Origin: Chloroflexota bacterium
GTDB lineage: Bacteria > Chloroflexota > Anaerolineae > Aggregatilineales > J027
Assembly: GCA_024434115.1 (NCBI GenBank)
Contig: QMIT01000017.1
Coordinates: 1 to 57,432, forward strand
Length of the DNA: 57,432 bases
Reading direction: 5' to 3'
Positions 27,746-36,700 of the stretch are shown here, piece after piece; within the stretch, counting starts at the first letter, position 1; the number at the start of each line of letters is the position of its first letter. The notes beneath the pieces were generated by a model. The model worked only from the letters and a program-made list of their open reading frames with translations, was not told the DNA's origin and searched no databases. The translations under genes were made by a program, and so were the position numbers.

Positions 27746-29414
27746 CCACATCCTCCATTGACACACCCAGTTCGACCAGCAGTTCATCTAATGGCAGCAG
27801 CTCCTCCCATTTTTGCAGCGCCTGAGTCACCTCCGCCTTGGTGATGCGTGGCACAGCCTCGGCTGCCTGCTTAGGGAGGGGAGAACCCGTGATCTCATGT
27901 AGGGCATGGCTTTCCGCCGTTGACGCTCCATTGCTCGCAGAAGCTGTGGACGGCTGCGGGGTGGGTCGGTTGGGCAGTTGGAACTGCTGTTGTTTGAGCG
28001 CATCCACCAAGGCCCCACTGTCTTTATCCCCACCAAAGAGGTTGATGGCGACCTCGGCTTTCTTTTCAGGCGGCAGCATCTGCTGTCCGGTGGTGGCTTC
28101 GGCTGCGGCGACTTGGGCGAGGGCACTGGCTTGCACGGCCACATCCTTTTGCACGATGGGTGGGAAAATCACATCCAAGGTCAGATCGGCCCCGGCCTGC
28201 GGCTCGACCACCCACATCGGATAACCGCCCGACTGATCCACCTCGACTTGGGCTTTGCGACCCAAACGACCATAACGCAGCCCTTGCAGCAGCACATAGT
28301 GAAGCAGATCACTCAGCACATCCGCCCAGAACTGCTGGCGGAACTCAAAAAGTTTGAGCATGGGCAGTTCCATCGCGGTGGCGGTGGCAAGATTCCCCGT
28401 CGAAGGATCACCGAGGTAGTGTTCAAAGACCCCTGAACCAATCCCGGCCAGTTGGCGGAACATGCGCATGTCTTGGTAAGCATTGGCCGCCATCGTGTCG
28501 AACTTGAGTTGTTCTAGACTCGCGGCCTCGTTTTCGATGAAGGTGTTGCCCCCTTGCCGCCGTTCGCTGCCGTCCGTGCCGTATTTGAGTTGGGTTTCAT
28601 ACGCTCCCCACCGCGCCAGTGCCAGCTCTAAGGCTTGGCGGTTGCCTTTGATCTTGTGTTTGAAAGCAAAGGTACTGCCCGCCAGCGTTAACACGGCCCG
28701 ATCCTGCATAAACCCGGTCAAGGCTTTGATCCAGCGGATTGAGGTACGTTTGGGTGAAAGGCCGCGTCCACCCACTGCATCCGACAGGACGTGTAAGATC
28801 GCCACCTCGGTGTGTTCACCCGCGAAGTCCGGCTGGGACAGGGTTTTTTTCGTGTCGGCCACCCGGTAATCCAGCAGGGGATACCGTTCGGTGTGTTGCT
28901 GTGGCCCAGTGAAGTCGGCCAGATAATACTGCTGGAGTTGGCGGTCCCCTTTGGCCGAGATGACCTTCGCCACCTGTTGGGCAGGCAGGTTGCGCACCGT
29001 GACTTGTCCGGTCAGGGTCGAGGTGTAGAGAATAAAAAACAACTCGCCCTCGAGTTGGAGTTCTTTGTTGAGTTCCCACTGGGCTTTGGCGGCGCTCAAA
29101 CTGGCGCGGTTGCTGGGATGTCGCCAGAACCGCTGCAACCACGCATCAATCTCCGGGTCTTTGGCTTGGATGCTCACCCCCCGTGAGAAGGTGTAGGCAT
29201 TTTCCAGTTCAACCATGTAGTGTAAGGTCGGATCACTGTGGTAGTAGTGGCGCACCTCGTCATTGATCTGACGGCGACTCAGCCCGGTGTACGTCTCTGG
29301 CCCCAGACTGCCTAAGGGCAACCAGCCCGGTTCAGTGGGCAGACGCTGACCAAGGGCTTCCGACAAAACCGCCTCGTAGAGGTGGGGGCGTAAGGTGTCT
29401 AGGGTATCCAGCAT
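27738..29414 (-). CDS. Phage portal protein
   Basis: 558 residues. The middle has typical portal features: SRRQINDEVRHYYHSDPTLH, QWELNKELQLEGELFFILYT, the wing and stem region, and LAGIGSGVFEHYLGDPSTGN followed by TATAMELPMLKLFEFRQQFW. The last 100 residues are a Gln/Pro/Ser-rich tail ending in an acidic helix. It forms the ring through which DNA is packaged. It lies right after the large terminase, with GGGAGATGCG before the ATG. Confidence 0.82.
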   Translation of the reverse strand: MLDTLDTLRPHLYEAVLSEALGQRLPTEPGWLPLGSLGPETYTGLSRRQINDEVRHYYHSDPTLHYMVELENAYTFSRGVSIQAKDPEIDAWLQRFWRHPSNRASLSAAKAQWELNKELQLEGELFFILYTSTLTGQVTVRNLPAQQVAKVISAKGDRQLQQYYLADFTGPQQHTERYPLLDYRVADTKKTLSQPDFAGEHTEVAILHVLSDAVGGRGLSPKRTSIRWIKALTGFMQDRAVLTLAGSTFAFKHKIKGNRQALELALARWGAYETQLKYGTDGSERRQGGNTFIENEAASLEQLKFDTMAANAYQDMRMFRQLAGIGSGVFEHYLGDPSTGNLATATAMELPMLKLFEFRQQFWADVLSDLLHYVLLQGLRYGRLGRKAQVEVDQSGGYPMWVVEPQAGADLTLDVIFPPIVQKDVAVQASALAQVAAAEATTGQQMLPPEKKAEVAINLFGGDKDSGALVDALKQQQFQLPNRPTPQPSTASASNGASTAESHALHEITGSPLPKQAAEAVPRITKAEVTQALQKWEELLPLDELLVELGVSMEDVDA

Positions 29415-29424
29415 CGCATCTCCC

Positions 29425-30978
29425 TTACCACCCTAACCGATCATGCAAGGATTCCACCACGACGGTTGCCCCCACACCCGCCTCAGCGATCAGACTGATC
29501 TGGTAAGCTGCCATACTGAGCGCGACGGCACCGTCGATCTTTTTGCCCGCCTTACGTTTGACAATGCGGATGGCTTCCCCACCCAGTTCTTCTTTGGCAT
29601 CCGCATTCTGGATGTGCTGGCGTAAGGTGGGGTCACCCGCATGGCGCAGACGGCGCTGGTGGATGCGATAGAGCAGGGCGGTGTCGGCTTGGAGACGTTC
29701 CGCCCCTTGTCCAAAGGCATACAAAGGAATGCCACTGTAGACCTTACCGAGTTGGGTCATGAAGTCATGCAGTTGGTGCATATCGTAAGCCACACACACC
29801 ACCCCATACCGTCGGAACAGGCTTTCCAAGGCGGGTTTGAGCGTGAGTGCATAGTCCATCTTGCCGTCTTGAGGCGGTAGGAAGATGTGGGTTTCCAGTT
29901 CGATGACCGTCTCTTGGTACAGCGTCACCGCGACGGCAGCGGTGCTGTCACTCGAAACGGCGGCGTCCACGCCGATGACCACCGGGAGCGTTGCCATCTG
30001 CTGGCGTTCGTCGGGGGTAAGGGCAAGACCGTCCCAGAGTTCCATCGGCACAAAGGCGTTTTGACTGCTGACCCACTGATTGAGGTGCAGGCGGCGGAAG
30101 TTGATGGGCCGCTCCGACGCTTCTTGGCGGCGATAGTATTCCGCCCCCGCTGCACCTTGTTGCCAAGGCATTCGTCTCGCTTCCACCCCCGTGTCAATAT
30201 AAGCGATGAGACCCGAGGTTTCATGGCCGTAAATGGGGTAGTCTTCGTGCAGACGCACGCCTTCGTCCAGTGCGCGATCCCACAGGGTCTTGAGCAAGTG
30301 GCTTTCATCCTCATACCCGGCATAACTTTCGACAAAACGAAAACTCAGCGGCTGCGTGGGCACAGGCTGCATTTCATCGTAAAAACGCTCTTCGTCTTCA
30401 TAGATGTAACCATGAAACTCCGTCCATGTCGTCAGGCATTGATTGGCCCCAGCCTCGCCTTTGGCGTTGACCGGCAGGGGTTTGATGAAGGACTGAGTCG
30501 GCAGGTAGGTGAGCCGCGTGGCTTGCACTTCCCATTCATGGGCAAAAGGGGAAAGTTGGATGCTTTTGCGCGTGAGTTCAAAGGCGCGTTCTTTGGCTTG
30601 ATCGAGTTTGTTGCCCATGTGATAGATCTGTCCAAACCGCCCCCATGTCTCACACGCCCACTGCTGCACGAGGGCGGCGACGGTGGTTTTGCCGGACTTT
30701 TTGATGGTGGAATACAGCCCGGTCTGCCATTTAAAACGTCCATCCTCGCGTTGTTCAAAAAACAGCCGCAGCACGGCTTGTTGTACAGGTTCAAGCACGA
30801 TGGGTCGTCCGGTTTCCGCCACATAAAAACGCTGGGATGCCCAGTCGCAGATGTCGGGTAGACCAAGGGGCGGCGTGTCCCCAACTGCGACACTGGCGGC
30901 TTGTGCCTGTTTAAGGTGGTGAATCCGCACGGCGAACGCACGGGCATCGGGTCTAGGGCTGGAGGGGGTTGCCACCAT
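29425..30978 (-). CDS. Terminase large subunit
   Basis: 517 residues from the ATG at 30978 (GAGGAG 7 bases upstream). The ATPase domain has Walker A KKSGKTT at 93-99. The C-terminal nuclease domain begins near VVIGVDAAVSSDSTA (first catalytic Asp) and includes VVCVAYDMHQLHDF and, near the end, a KIDGAVALSMA segment with a third acidic residue. Both motor and nuclease parts look intact, so the packaging enzyme could be functional. It overlaps the small terminase gene by 26 bases. Confidence 0.88.
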   Translation of the reverse strand: MVATPSSPRPDARAFAVRIHHLKQAQAASVAVGDTPPLGLPDICDWASQRFYVAETGRPIVLEPVQQAVLRLFFEQREDGRFKWQTGLYSTIKKSGKTTVAALVQQWACETWGRFGQIYHMGNKLDQAKERAFELTRKSIQLSPFAHEWEVQATRLTYLPTQSFIKPLPVNAKGEAGANQCLTTWTEFHGYIYEDEERFYDEMQPVPTQPLSFRFVESYAGYEDESHLLKTLWDRALDEGVRLHEDYPIYGHETSGLIAYIDTGVEARRMPWQQGAAGAEYYRRQEASERPINFRRLHLNQWVSSQNAFVPMELWDGLALTPDERQQMATLPVVIGVDAAVSSDSTAAVAVTLYQETVIELETHIFLPPQDGKMDYALTLKPALESLFRRYGVVCVAYDMHQLHDFMTQLGKVYSGIPLYAFGQGAERLQADTALLYRIHQRRLRHAGDPTLRQHIQNADAKEELGGEAIRIVKRKAGKKIDGAVALSMAAYQISLIAEAGVGATVVVESLHDRLGW

Positions 30979-31597
30979 GAGCCATCTCCTCAATCACCCG
31001 ATCAAACAAGTTGCCAAATTCCTGCGGCAGATAACCCAGCTGCATCAGATGCGCTAGACTTTGCAGCGAGAGCACAAAGGTACCCGGGGGTAAGCCCTTG
31101 CCATCCGTCGTCACATCCAGCCGACGCACGGGTTCGGGTTCAAATTCCAAACGGCTCTGATTGAGGATGGCGTCGAAGAGCTTCTGCATTTCCGATAGCG
31201 AGGTCTCTTCGGGTTTGAAATTGGCGGCAGCCCGCAGCAAGGGATTACTCATGGCTTGGATCAGCTGCTCACGGTGTTTGGCGGCGTTTTCACGCGCGAT
31301 GCGGCGTTGTTCGGCTTTTTCCGCTTCAATGCGACTGGCTTCGACGGCCAGCCAGTGGCGATCCCATGCGGCGATCCGCGCCTCCCAATCCCATTGTTGG
31401 GCATGGTGTGACCAGTGGCGACTGGCACGTGGGGCTGTCGCCTTTTGCCTCCCTTTGACGCCCTTTGTTTCCCGTGTGGCGAGTTCGGCGCGGTAGGCGG
31501 CATCATAGGAGCGTTCGCCGGGCGACAGGAGTCGCAGGCGGGTGAAACGCGCAAACCACAGGGCGGGTTCGCCTTCACGCTGCTCCCACGGCTGCAT
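30953..31597 (-). CDS. Terminase small subunit-like protein
   Basis: 214 residues. It starts MQPWEQREGEPALWFARFTR, the opening of a phage protein family that pairs with large terminases, followed by SPGERSYDAAY and a WSHHAQQWDWEARIAAWDRH segment typical of small terminase-like DNA-binding proteins. A long helical arm follows. It recognises phage DNA for packaging in better-known systems. GGAGGGGACTTA precedes the start, which overlaps the methyltransferase stop (TAATG). Confidence 0.75.
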   Translation of the reverse strand: MQPWEQREGEPALWFARFTRLRLLSPGERSYDAAYRAELATRETKGVKGRQKATAPRASRHWSHHAQQWDWEARIAAWDRHWLAVEASRIEAEKAEQRRIARENAAKHREQLIQAMSNPLLRAAANFKPEETSLSEMQKLFDAILNQSRLEFEPEPVRRLDVTTDGKGLPPGTFVLSLQSLAHLMQLGYLPQEFGNLFDRVIEEMAHGGNPLQP

Positions 31598-32874
31598 TAA
31601 GTCCCCTCCTCCATCCGTTGGGGCTGCAACCCCAAACCTGCCAGCCGTTCGAGGGCCACCGCGACAAAAGCCGGATTGAGTTCACAGGCGTAGACAATCC
31701 GGCGGGTTTCTTCGCCCGCTACTAGTTGCGAGCCGCTGCCGGAGAAGGGTTCGTAACACAGGTCGCCGTAGCTCGTATGTTGGCGCATCGAGATGGCAAA
31801 TACTTCGGTCGGTTTCTGGGTGGGATGATCACTCGACGTACCGGGGGCAAGGGTCGGTAATTGCCACACACTCGGCGGGTAGTCTTCGGCGATGCGTTTG
31901 GGCTTTTTACCTTTGATCCAGCCAAAAAAGCAGGGTTCATGCTGCCACATATACCATGAGCGGGTCAGCACGGGACGGTCTTTGACCCAGATGATCTGCT
32001 GGTGTACAAACGCCCCATACTGCTCCCAGATCCCTTCGAGCATGGCTTGGCGTTTGGAGGCGTGCCAGCAGTACCATGCCGCGTCCTCGGTGATGGCCTC
32101 GGCGATAGCCACTTGGATAAAACCTTCATACAACACTTGACCTTGACTGGAATCATCCCAATCGTGGTACTCATCCGACCAGTCTTTGTTTTTGGTCGGT
32201 TCATTCCACTTGTGGGGATGGTTGTTGCCGTCATAGTCCACCAGATACGGTGGATCGGTGGCAAAAAGCACGGCGCGTTGCCCGTTCATCAGACGGCGGA
32301 TGGTAGGGGCATCCGTGCTGTCCCCGCAGATAATCCGATGACTTTGGCCCGGTACACTCAGACTGGGGATTTCCCAGAGTTGACCGGGCTGCACATCCCA
32401 TTTCTGCCGTAACTCGTCGGCGTGGTCGATGTCTGGGCCGGGATCGGTTGCGGCAGGTACGGGTGGCAGGAGTTTTTCCGCTTCATTTTGGAGGGTATCC
32501 AGTAAGGATTGCAGGCCGGCGTCCTCGACATGGAGTGATTGGAGCAGGTGATGCAGGGTTTCGCCACTGGCTTCGGCCATTGCACCAATAGGATCCAAGG
32601 TGACGAGCACCAGCCGCTCTTCGTCCTCGCTCAGATCAACATCCAGCACTGGAATCTCATCCTCAGCCGCGATCTTTTTACGCAGATGACCATCAATCAT
32701 GCGCCCGGTCCGCACGTTATACAGGGCGGTGTCGACCCAGCCGACTTGCGACAAAGCCCCGCGCAGGGCCGTTTCTTGGGCGGCGGGATGCTCACGCCAG
32801 TTGTCTGGGTGAGCCTGCAACTCACTGGCTTTAATCACCCGATAGCCCACAATGCGATTGCGGATGTTGGTCAT
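31597..32874 (-). CDS. ParB-like nuclease domain fused to DNA methyltransferase
   Basis: 425 residues. The N-terminal 90 residues are ParB/Srx-like (HPDNWREHP, VRTGRMIDGHLRKKIAAEDE). The methyltransferase follows, with DPPY at 207-210, HPTQKP at 350-355 and FSGSGS at 377-382. The order DPPY before FxGxG indicates a beta-class N6-adenine or N4-cytosine enzyme. Phages carry such fusions next to terminase genes, probably to protect their DNA or mark packaging sites. No cognate restriction gene is in the window. It overlaps both neighbours. Confidence 0.85.
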   Translation of the reverse strand: MTNIRNRIVGYRVIKASELQAHPDNWREHPAAQETALRGALSQVGWVDTALYNVRTGRMIDGHLRKKIAAEDEIPVLDVDLSEDEERLVLVTLDPIGAMAEASGETLHHLLQSLHVEDAGLQSLLDTLQNEAEKLLPPVPAATDPGPDIDHADELRQKWDVQPGQLWEIPSLSVPGQSHRIICGDSTDAPTIRRLMNGQRAVLFATDPPYLVDYDGNNHPHKWNEPTKNKDWSDEYHDWDDSSQGQVLYEGFIQVAIAEAITEDAAWYCWHASKRQAMLEGIWEQYGAFVHQQIIWVKDRPVLTRSWYMWQHEPCFFGWIKGKKPKRIAEDYPPSVWQLPTLAPGTSSDHPTQKPTEVFAISMRQHTSYGDLCYEPFSGSGSQLVAGEETRRIVYACELNPAFVAVALERLAGLGLQPQRMEEGT

Positions 32875-33545
32875 GACGGCTGCCCTCCGTCGATGGGCTG
32901 CTGAATCGCAGCATCCGGAGCAGTGAGCACGAGGGTGGCGTTTAGGCCTATATGGGCAGGCTGTTCAGGAGGATTGGCCGCCGCACGCGCCACCGCGACG
33001 ACTTCCGGGTGGATTTCCACCGTATCGTCCTTTTCGCCGCGTAACAGAGCGACTTCGGCTTCCAAGCGATCCTTCTCCTGTTGGAGTCGATCCAGACGAC
33101 GGCGATCATCATCGCGCTGGCGCTGGAGGTCAGCGATCTCTTCTTGCAGCTCGCCGATGCGTTGGTCTTTCTTTTCACCTTCAGCTTGCAGGCTGATGAC
33201 CAGTTGGTTGAGGTCACTGATTTGTTTGTCTTTGGCGGCCATTGCGAGTTGGAGTTCGGCCATCTGCCCTTCCAGTTCAGCGATGCGGCTATCCTTCTGG
33301 CGCAGCAGGGCTTCGAGTTCATCTTGGCGTTTTTCGAGGCGTTCAAGGCGAGTCTCTTTTTGTTCCAAGACCACCGACATGCGTTCCATTGTGGCGAGCA
33401 TCGTGCCGTAGACCTGCACCTCGACCTGTTTGGCTTCGGCTTCGTGGCGCGGACGATTCAGCAACCACAGCACCACGCCAAACAACCCGGTGATGATGGC
33501 ACTCCACACGCCCATGATGGCGATGACACTGGCATCCGACAACAT
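32871..33545 (-). CDS. Membrane-anchored coiled-coil protein, first gene of phage module
   Basis: 224 residues from the ATG at 33545 (AGGGG 8 bases upstream; a GTG two codons earlier is also possible). One membrane segment near 10-30 (IMGVWSAIITGLFGVVLWLL) is followed by a coiled coil of about 120 residues full of Glu, Lys, Gln and Arg heptads, and a short disordered tail. It overlaps the methyltransferase gene by 4 bases, so it is in the phage operon. Function unknown; a membrane tether or spanin-like role is possible but not supported by a lipobox or similar motif. Confidence 0.65.
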   Translation of the reverse strand: MLSDASVIAIMGVWSAIITGLFGVVLWLLNRPRHEAEAKQVEVQVYGTMLATMERMSVVLEQKETRLERLEKRQDELEALLRQKDSRIAELEGQMAELQLAMAAKDKQISDLNQLVISLQAEGEKKDQRIGELQEEIADLQRQRDDDRRRLDRLQQEKDRLEAEVALLRGEKDDTVEIHPEVVAVARAAANPPEQPAHIGLNATLVLTAPDAAIQQPIDGGQPS

Positions 33546-33569
33546 ATCCACGCCCCTGCAAAAAACAAA

Positions 33570-33608
33570 ACAGCCCGCCGGGACAACAAAAAATCCCCAA
33601 CGGGCTGT
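33570..33608. repeat. Inverted repeat in the leader of the phage operon
   Basis: ACAGCCCG (33570-33577) pairs with CGGGCTGT (33601-33608); an inner GGGA/TCCC pair can extend it. It lies about 25 bases upstream of the first phage gene on the - strand, downstream of the candidate promoter. It could be an attenuator, an operator or a leftover terminator. Confidence 0.35.
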
Positions 33609-33633
33609 GTGAGTGCTTATTCAGTTATTTCGT

Positions 33634-33639
33634 ATTATA
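33634..33639 (-). promoter_or_regulatory. Candidate -10 box for the phage operon
   Basis: TATAAT on the - strand, about 90 bases before the first phage gene and just after the terminator of the upstream gene. A -35 element is weak (TTGCGC with a 16-base spacer), so the assignment is tentative. Confidence 0.35.
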
Positions 33640-33673
33640 TATGAAAAACAAAACGGCGCAACCTGCGCCGTTT
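33640..33673 (-). terminator. Rho-independent terminator of the TolB-repeat gene
   Basis: Perfect 10-bp stem AAACGGCGCA (33673-33664 on the - strand) with TGCGCCGTTT (33660-33651), loop of three bases, followed on the - strand by TTTTGTTTTTC counting the end of the stem. It lies 40 bases after the stop codon of the 1486-residue gene. A near copy of this hairpin is at 38362-38380. Confidence 0.85.
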
Positions 33674-33713
33674 AGAATTGTGTCCAGTTCAAGCCTCTTC
33701 TGCGAAGCGATAC

Positions 33714-36700
33714 CTATTGCGGTTGCCAAGAGGTCGCGGTAACAGGCGCACCAATTGGGTTACCAATGCGCTGTAAGGTATAAATTCCCGTATTCCATTG
33801 CAGATCGTCTCGCCTATAGAAATAGCCATTTTGATAGTATACGCCAAAACTGTCCAGTCCATTAAGATTCCAATCCCCGACTACGAACACCCCTTCGTCG
33901 CCAGCGGTGTCGGGAGGAACACCCCAATACTGTGCAAGATTGTAGGCTGCATGACCCATGGAAGGCGCGACATTGGTGAAGGCGATGTGTACGCCGCGCC
34001 GCACCGCGATTGAATCAAGACCATCACCATCGAAATCTCCCGCAGCAAATTGATGGATGCCACTGAAAAGAGGGTCCGGCAGGACAACACTGATCCATTG
34101 GAATGAGAGCGGGGGTGCCCCACCGTTCATATTGCAGGTGAAATAGAGTGCAAAGGCCGTGCCATAGGGTGGCAGGTAGGCACTATCCATGACACCAAGA
34201 CAATCATTGGGGAGGTTGGTAAAGCGACCTACCACAGGTGGACGTCCATATAACCCAAACCATGTGCCGATCCATGTAGATCCCGTTCCACCAGATTGGT
34301 TGGTGATATAGAACACACCATTATTGGCGTACATACCGGGAGTTTTCAAGCCATCCCCGTTCCAATCCCCCATAACCCACTTCCCATTATCGCCGACGGG
34401 GGGTGGATTAAGTGTGAAGGTGTTATAGGCGCTGAATGGAGGTGCATCTTGGAGCGTGTTCAGCTGGCTTGTGGCATTGAGATCACTGCGGAACAAGGCC
34501 AACACATGGGGAAGACAGGGCTGTGTTTGCGCTGAGACGGTGGCAGAATAGGGCGACGAAAGGCCAGCCAAGCTCCAGTAGGCTTGTATACGATAGTTAT
34601 AGAGTCTACTACAACCGACACCTAAGTCTATAAAACTCACTTGATTTGAAGGCAGAGTCGTGATGGTTTCCCAACCAGCATATCGGCGGCGTTGGATAAC
34701 AACATGTGAGGCTAAGGGATACCTGCCTGTCCATGAGAGTGAGACTTGGGTGCGTGTCGTATTAGTTACGCTCAACACAAGAGCTTGAGGGCGCTGCTGA
34801 ACACTAGCAACAAAAATATCTTGAGCGCTATTAAAGTCCCCCGCGACCAAGTTGTCCACCCCAGACCCAAACACCACATAGTTGCCATCATTGGAAATGC
34901 GTGGGTAAAAGCCTGTACCCCATGCCCCCATCGGAGAAACGGACACCTCGTGTGATTGATGCGTCTGACGGTCATACACAACTACCGCACTTACTGTAAA
35001 GGTGACATAACGCCCATCCGCTGAAATATCGGGATAACCCGCGAAATCGGGGTACAGTTGGCCCTGTGGATCGAATGACACCTGCTCAGTTGTATGGGTT
35101 TGCAAGTCGTGGAGAAATACATCGCTATAGGTGGTATCGTTGGGGACAAGGTTGGTGGCCCGTGACTGGAAAACCACATAGCGCCCGTTACCAGAGATAC
35201 GGGGATACAGGGAATCGTCATTGCTCTGCGCCCCGGTAGAAGATAAAGAGACTAATTGCGTTTGTTGCGTTTGGCGATCATAGACGAAGATATCTGTACG
35301 ATTGTTGGTGTCGTTAGGAACAAGGTTGTTGTCAAAGGAGCGAAAGGCTACCAAACGCCCATCATCCGAAATGGACGGATTTAACGCGGCTTCACCTACT
35401 CCACTCAGTGGATGTGTAATTCTTTCGGTAGTATCGGTTTGGCGATCATAAACGTAAATATGCCCAAAGTTATAGACTACAAAACGTCCATCAGCCGAGA
35501 TGTCCGCCTCATAACCACCCCAAAAGGGTTCGCCGGGCGGGGCTGGCGAGACATGGGAAAGTTCGTACAGTTGCCGATCGTATAAAAATACATCAGGTTG
35601 GTTATTCGTGTCGTTTGGAAACAAATTGTTTGCCCACGACTCAAACACGATATAGCGTCCATCTGGCGTGATAGTTGGCATCTCCGAACGCCCGTTGGGT
35701 TGTGTGCCGTCGCTCAACTGTGAAATCCGAGAAGTCGTACAGGTCGAACGGTCATGCAAAAAGATGTCTGCCACTCCATTGGTGTCGTTGGGGACAAGAT
35801 TGGTTGCCTCCGATTCAAATACGACCAAGCGCCCATCGCCTGAGATTCCACTCGGTAACGCATACGAGGTTCTTGGTGAACCCCAATTCCCCTCATAGTC
35901 GCCTGTGGCGATTGAAACACGATGAATCAGATTCTGAGCGTCACAACGCACACACCATTCGGTGTTGGCAGCCGCCACGATGGAGTAAGTTGCGAACGTT
36001 GCGTTGCTGGAAGAATAGGCTCGCACACGGTAATAGTAGCGTGTTGAGCAATGTAAATTCGTGTCCTCATAGGTGGTGGTATTGGCAGGCAAATTGGCAA
36101 TGATCGTCCACTGATCTGAGCCGTTGGGGGATCGCTCCACTACCCAAGTGGATTCTCCCGTGTTATCGTCAACCCAATCAAGGTGAGTCGAAGTCTGGCC
36201 CGTAGCAACGGCATTCAGCTGAAAACGGCGGGGAAGCAAGGCCAGATTCACCACAAAAATATCGTTGGTGCCGTTCGTATCCCTCGGGATGAGGTTGCTG
36301 GCGAGCGAGGCAAACGCTACAACATTGCCGTCGTCGGAAATCACCCCAGAACCAGAGTTGTTATTGGACAGTTCACCGGCTGCATTCAGCGAGACGATCC
36401 GTCGCTCCCCCGTTTGGGCATCATAGACATATAGATCATACTCTCTATTGGTGTCTTCGCCATCAGTATTGAAGGGATTGTTCGAGAAAAACAAGCTGTA
36501 GCGACCATCGCCAGAAATTGAACGGCCACGGACGTCAGACTGACCATTTAGGGCCGATATACGCAGGCGCTCCCCAGTATCAACATCATAGCGATAGACG
36601 GTAAACAAACCGATCTGGTCAAAATCTGGCCCTGCCCCTTGAAACAAAACATACCGACCATTGGCAGAAATGGCTCCCCCTGTTGCGCTATTAATGCCAT

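Larger units (their letters stand above)
8357..33545 (-). mobile_element. Phage morphogenesis module (siphovirus-like), no integrase or lysis cassette seen
   Basis: A block of about 25 kb in which every gene is on the - strand and most neighbours overlap by 1-14 bases or are separated by a few tens of bases. The order is the classical one: methyltransferase, small terminase, large terminase, portal, minor head protein, protease/scaffold, decoration, major capsid, connectors, tail tube, G/GT frameshift pair, tape measure, tail tip, fibre. I see no integrase, excisionase, repressor, replication gene, endolysin or tRNA edge. It is therefore either a truncated prophage or a domesticated particle-forming element. 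The right border is placed at the first coupled gene; the left border is uncertain because the GT87-like gene at the end could be phage or host. Confidence 0.85.

Noticed and set aside
29887..30861. A 324-residue + strand open frame opposite the large terminase
   Set aside because: It is antisense to a gene with clear Walker A and nuclease motifs, and its product has no recognisable features.
8357..33545. Contractile-tail phage or tailocin
   Set aside because: No sheath, baseplate wedge or spike gene was recognised, and terminase, portal and capsid genes are present, which tailocins lack.
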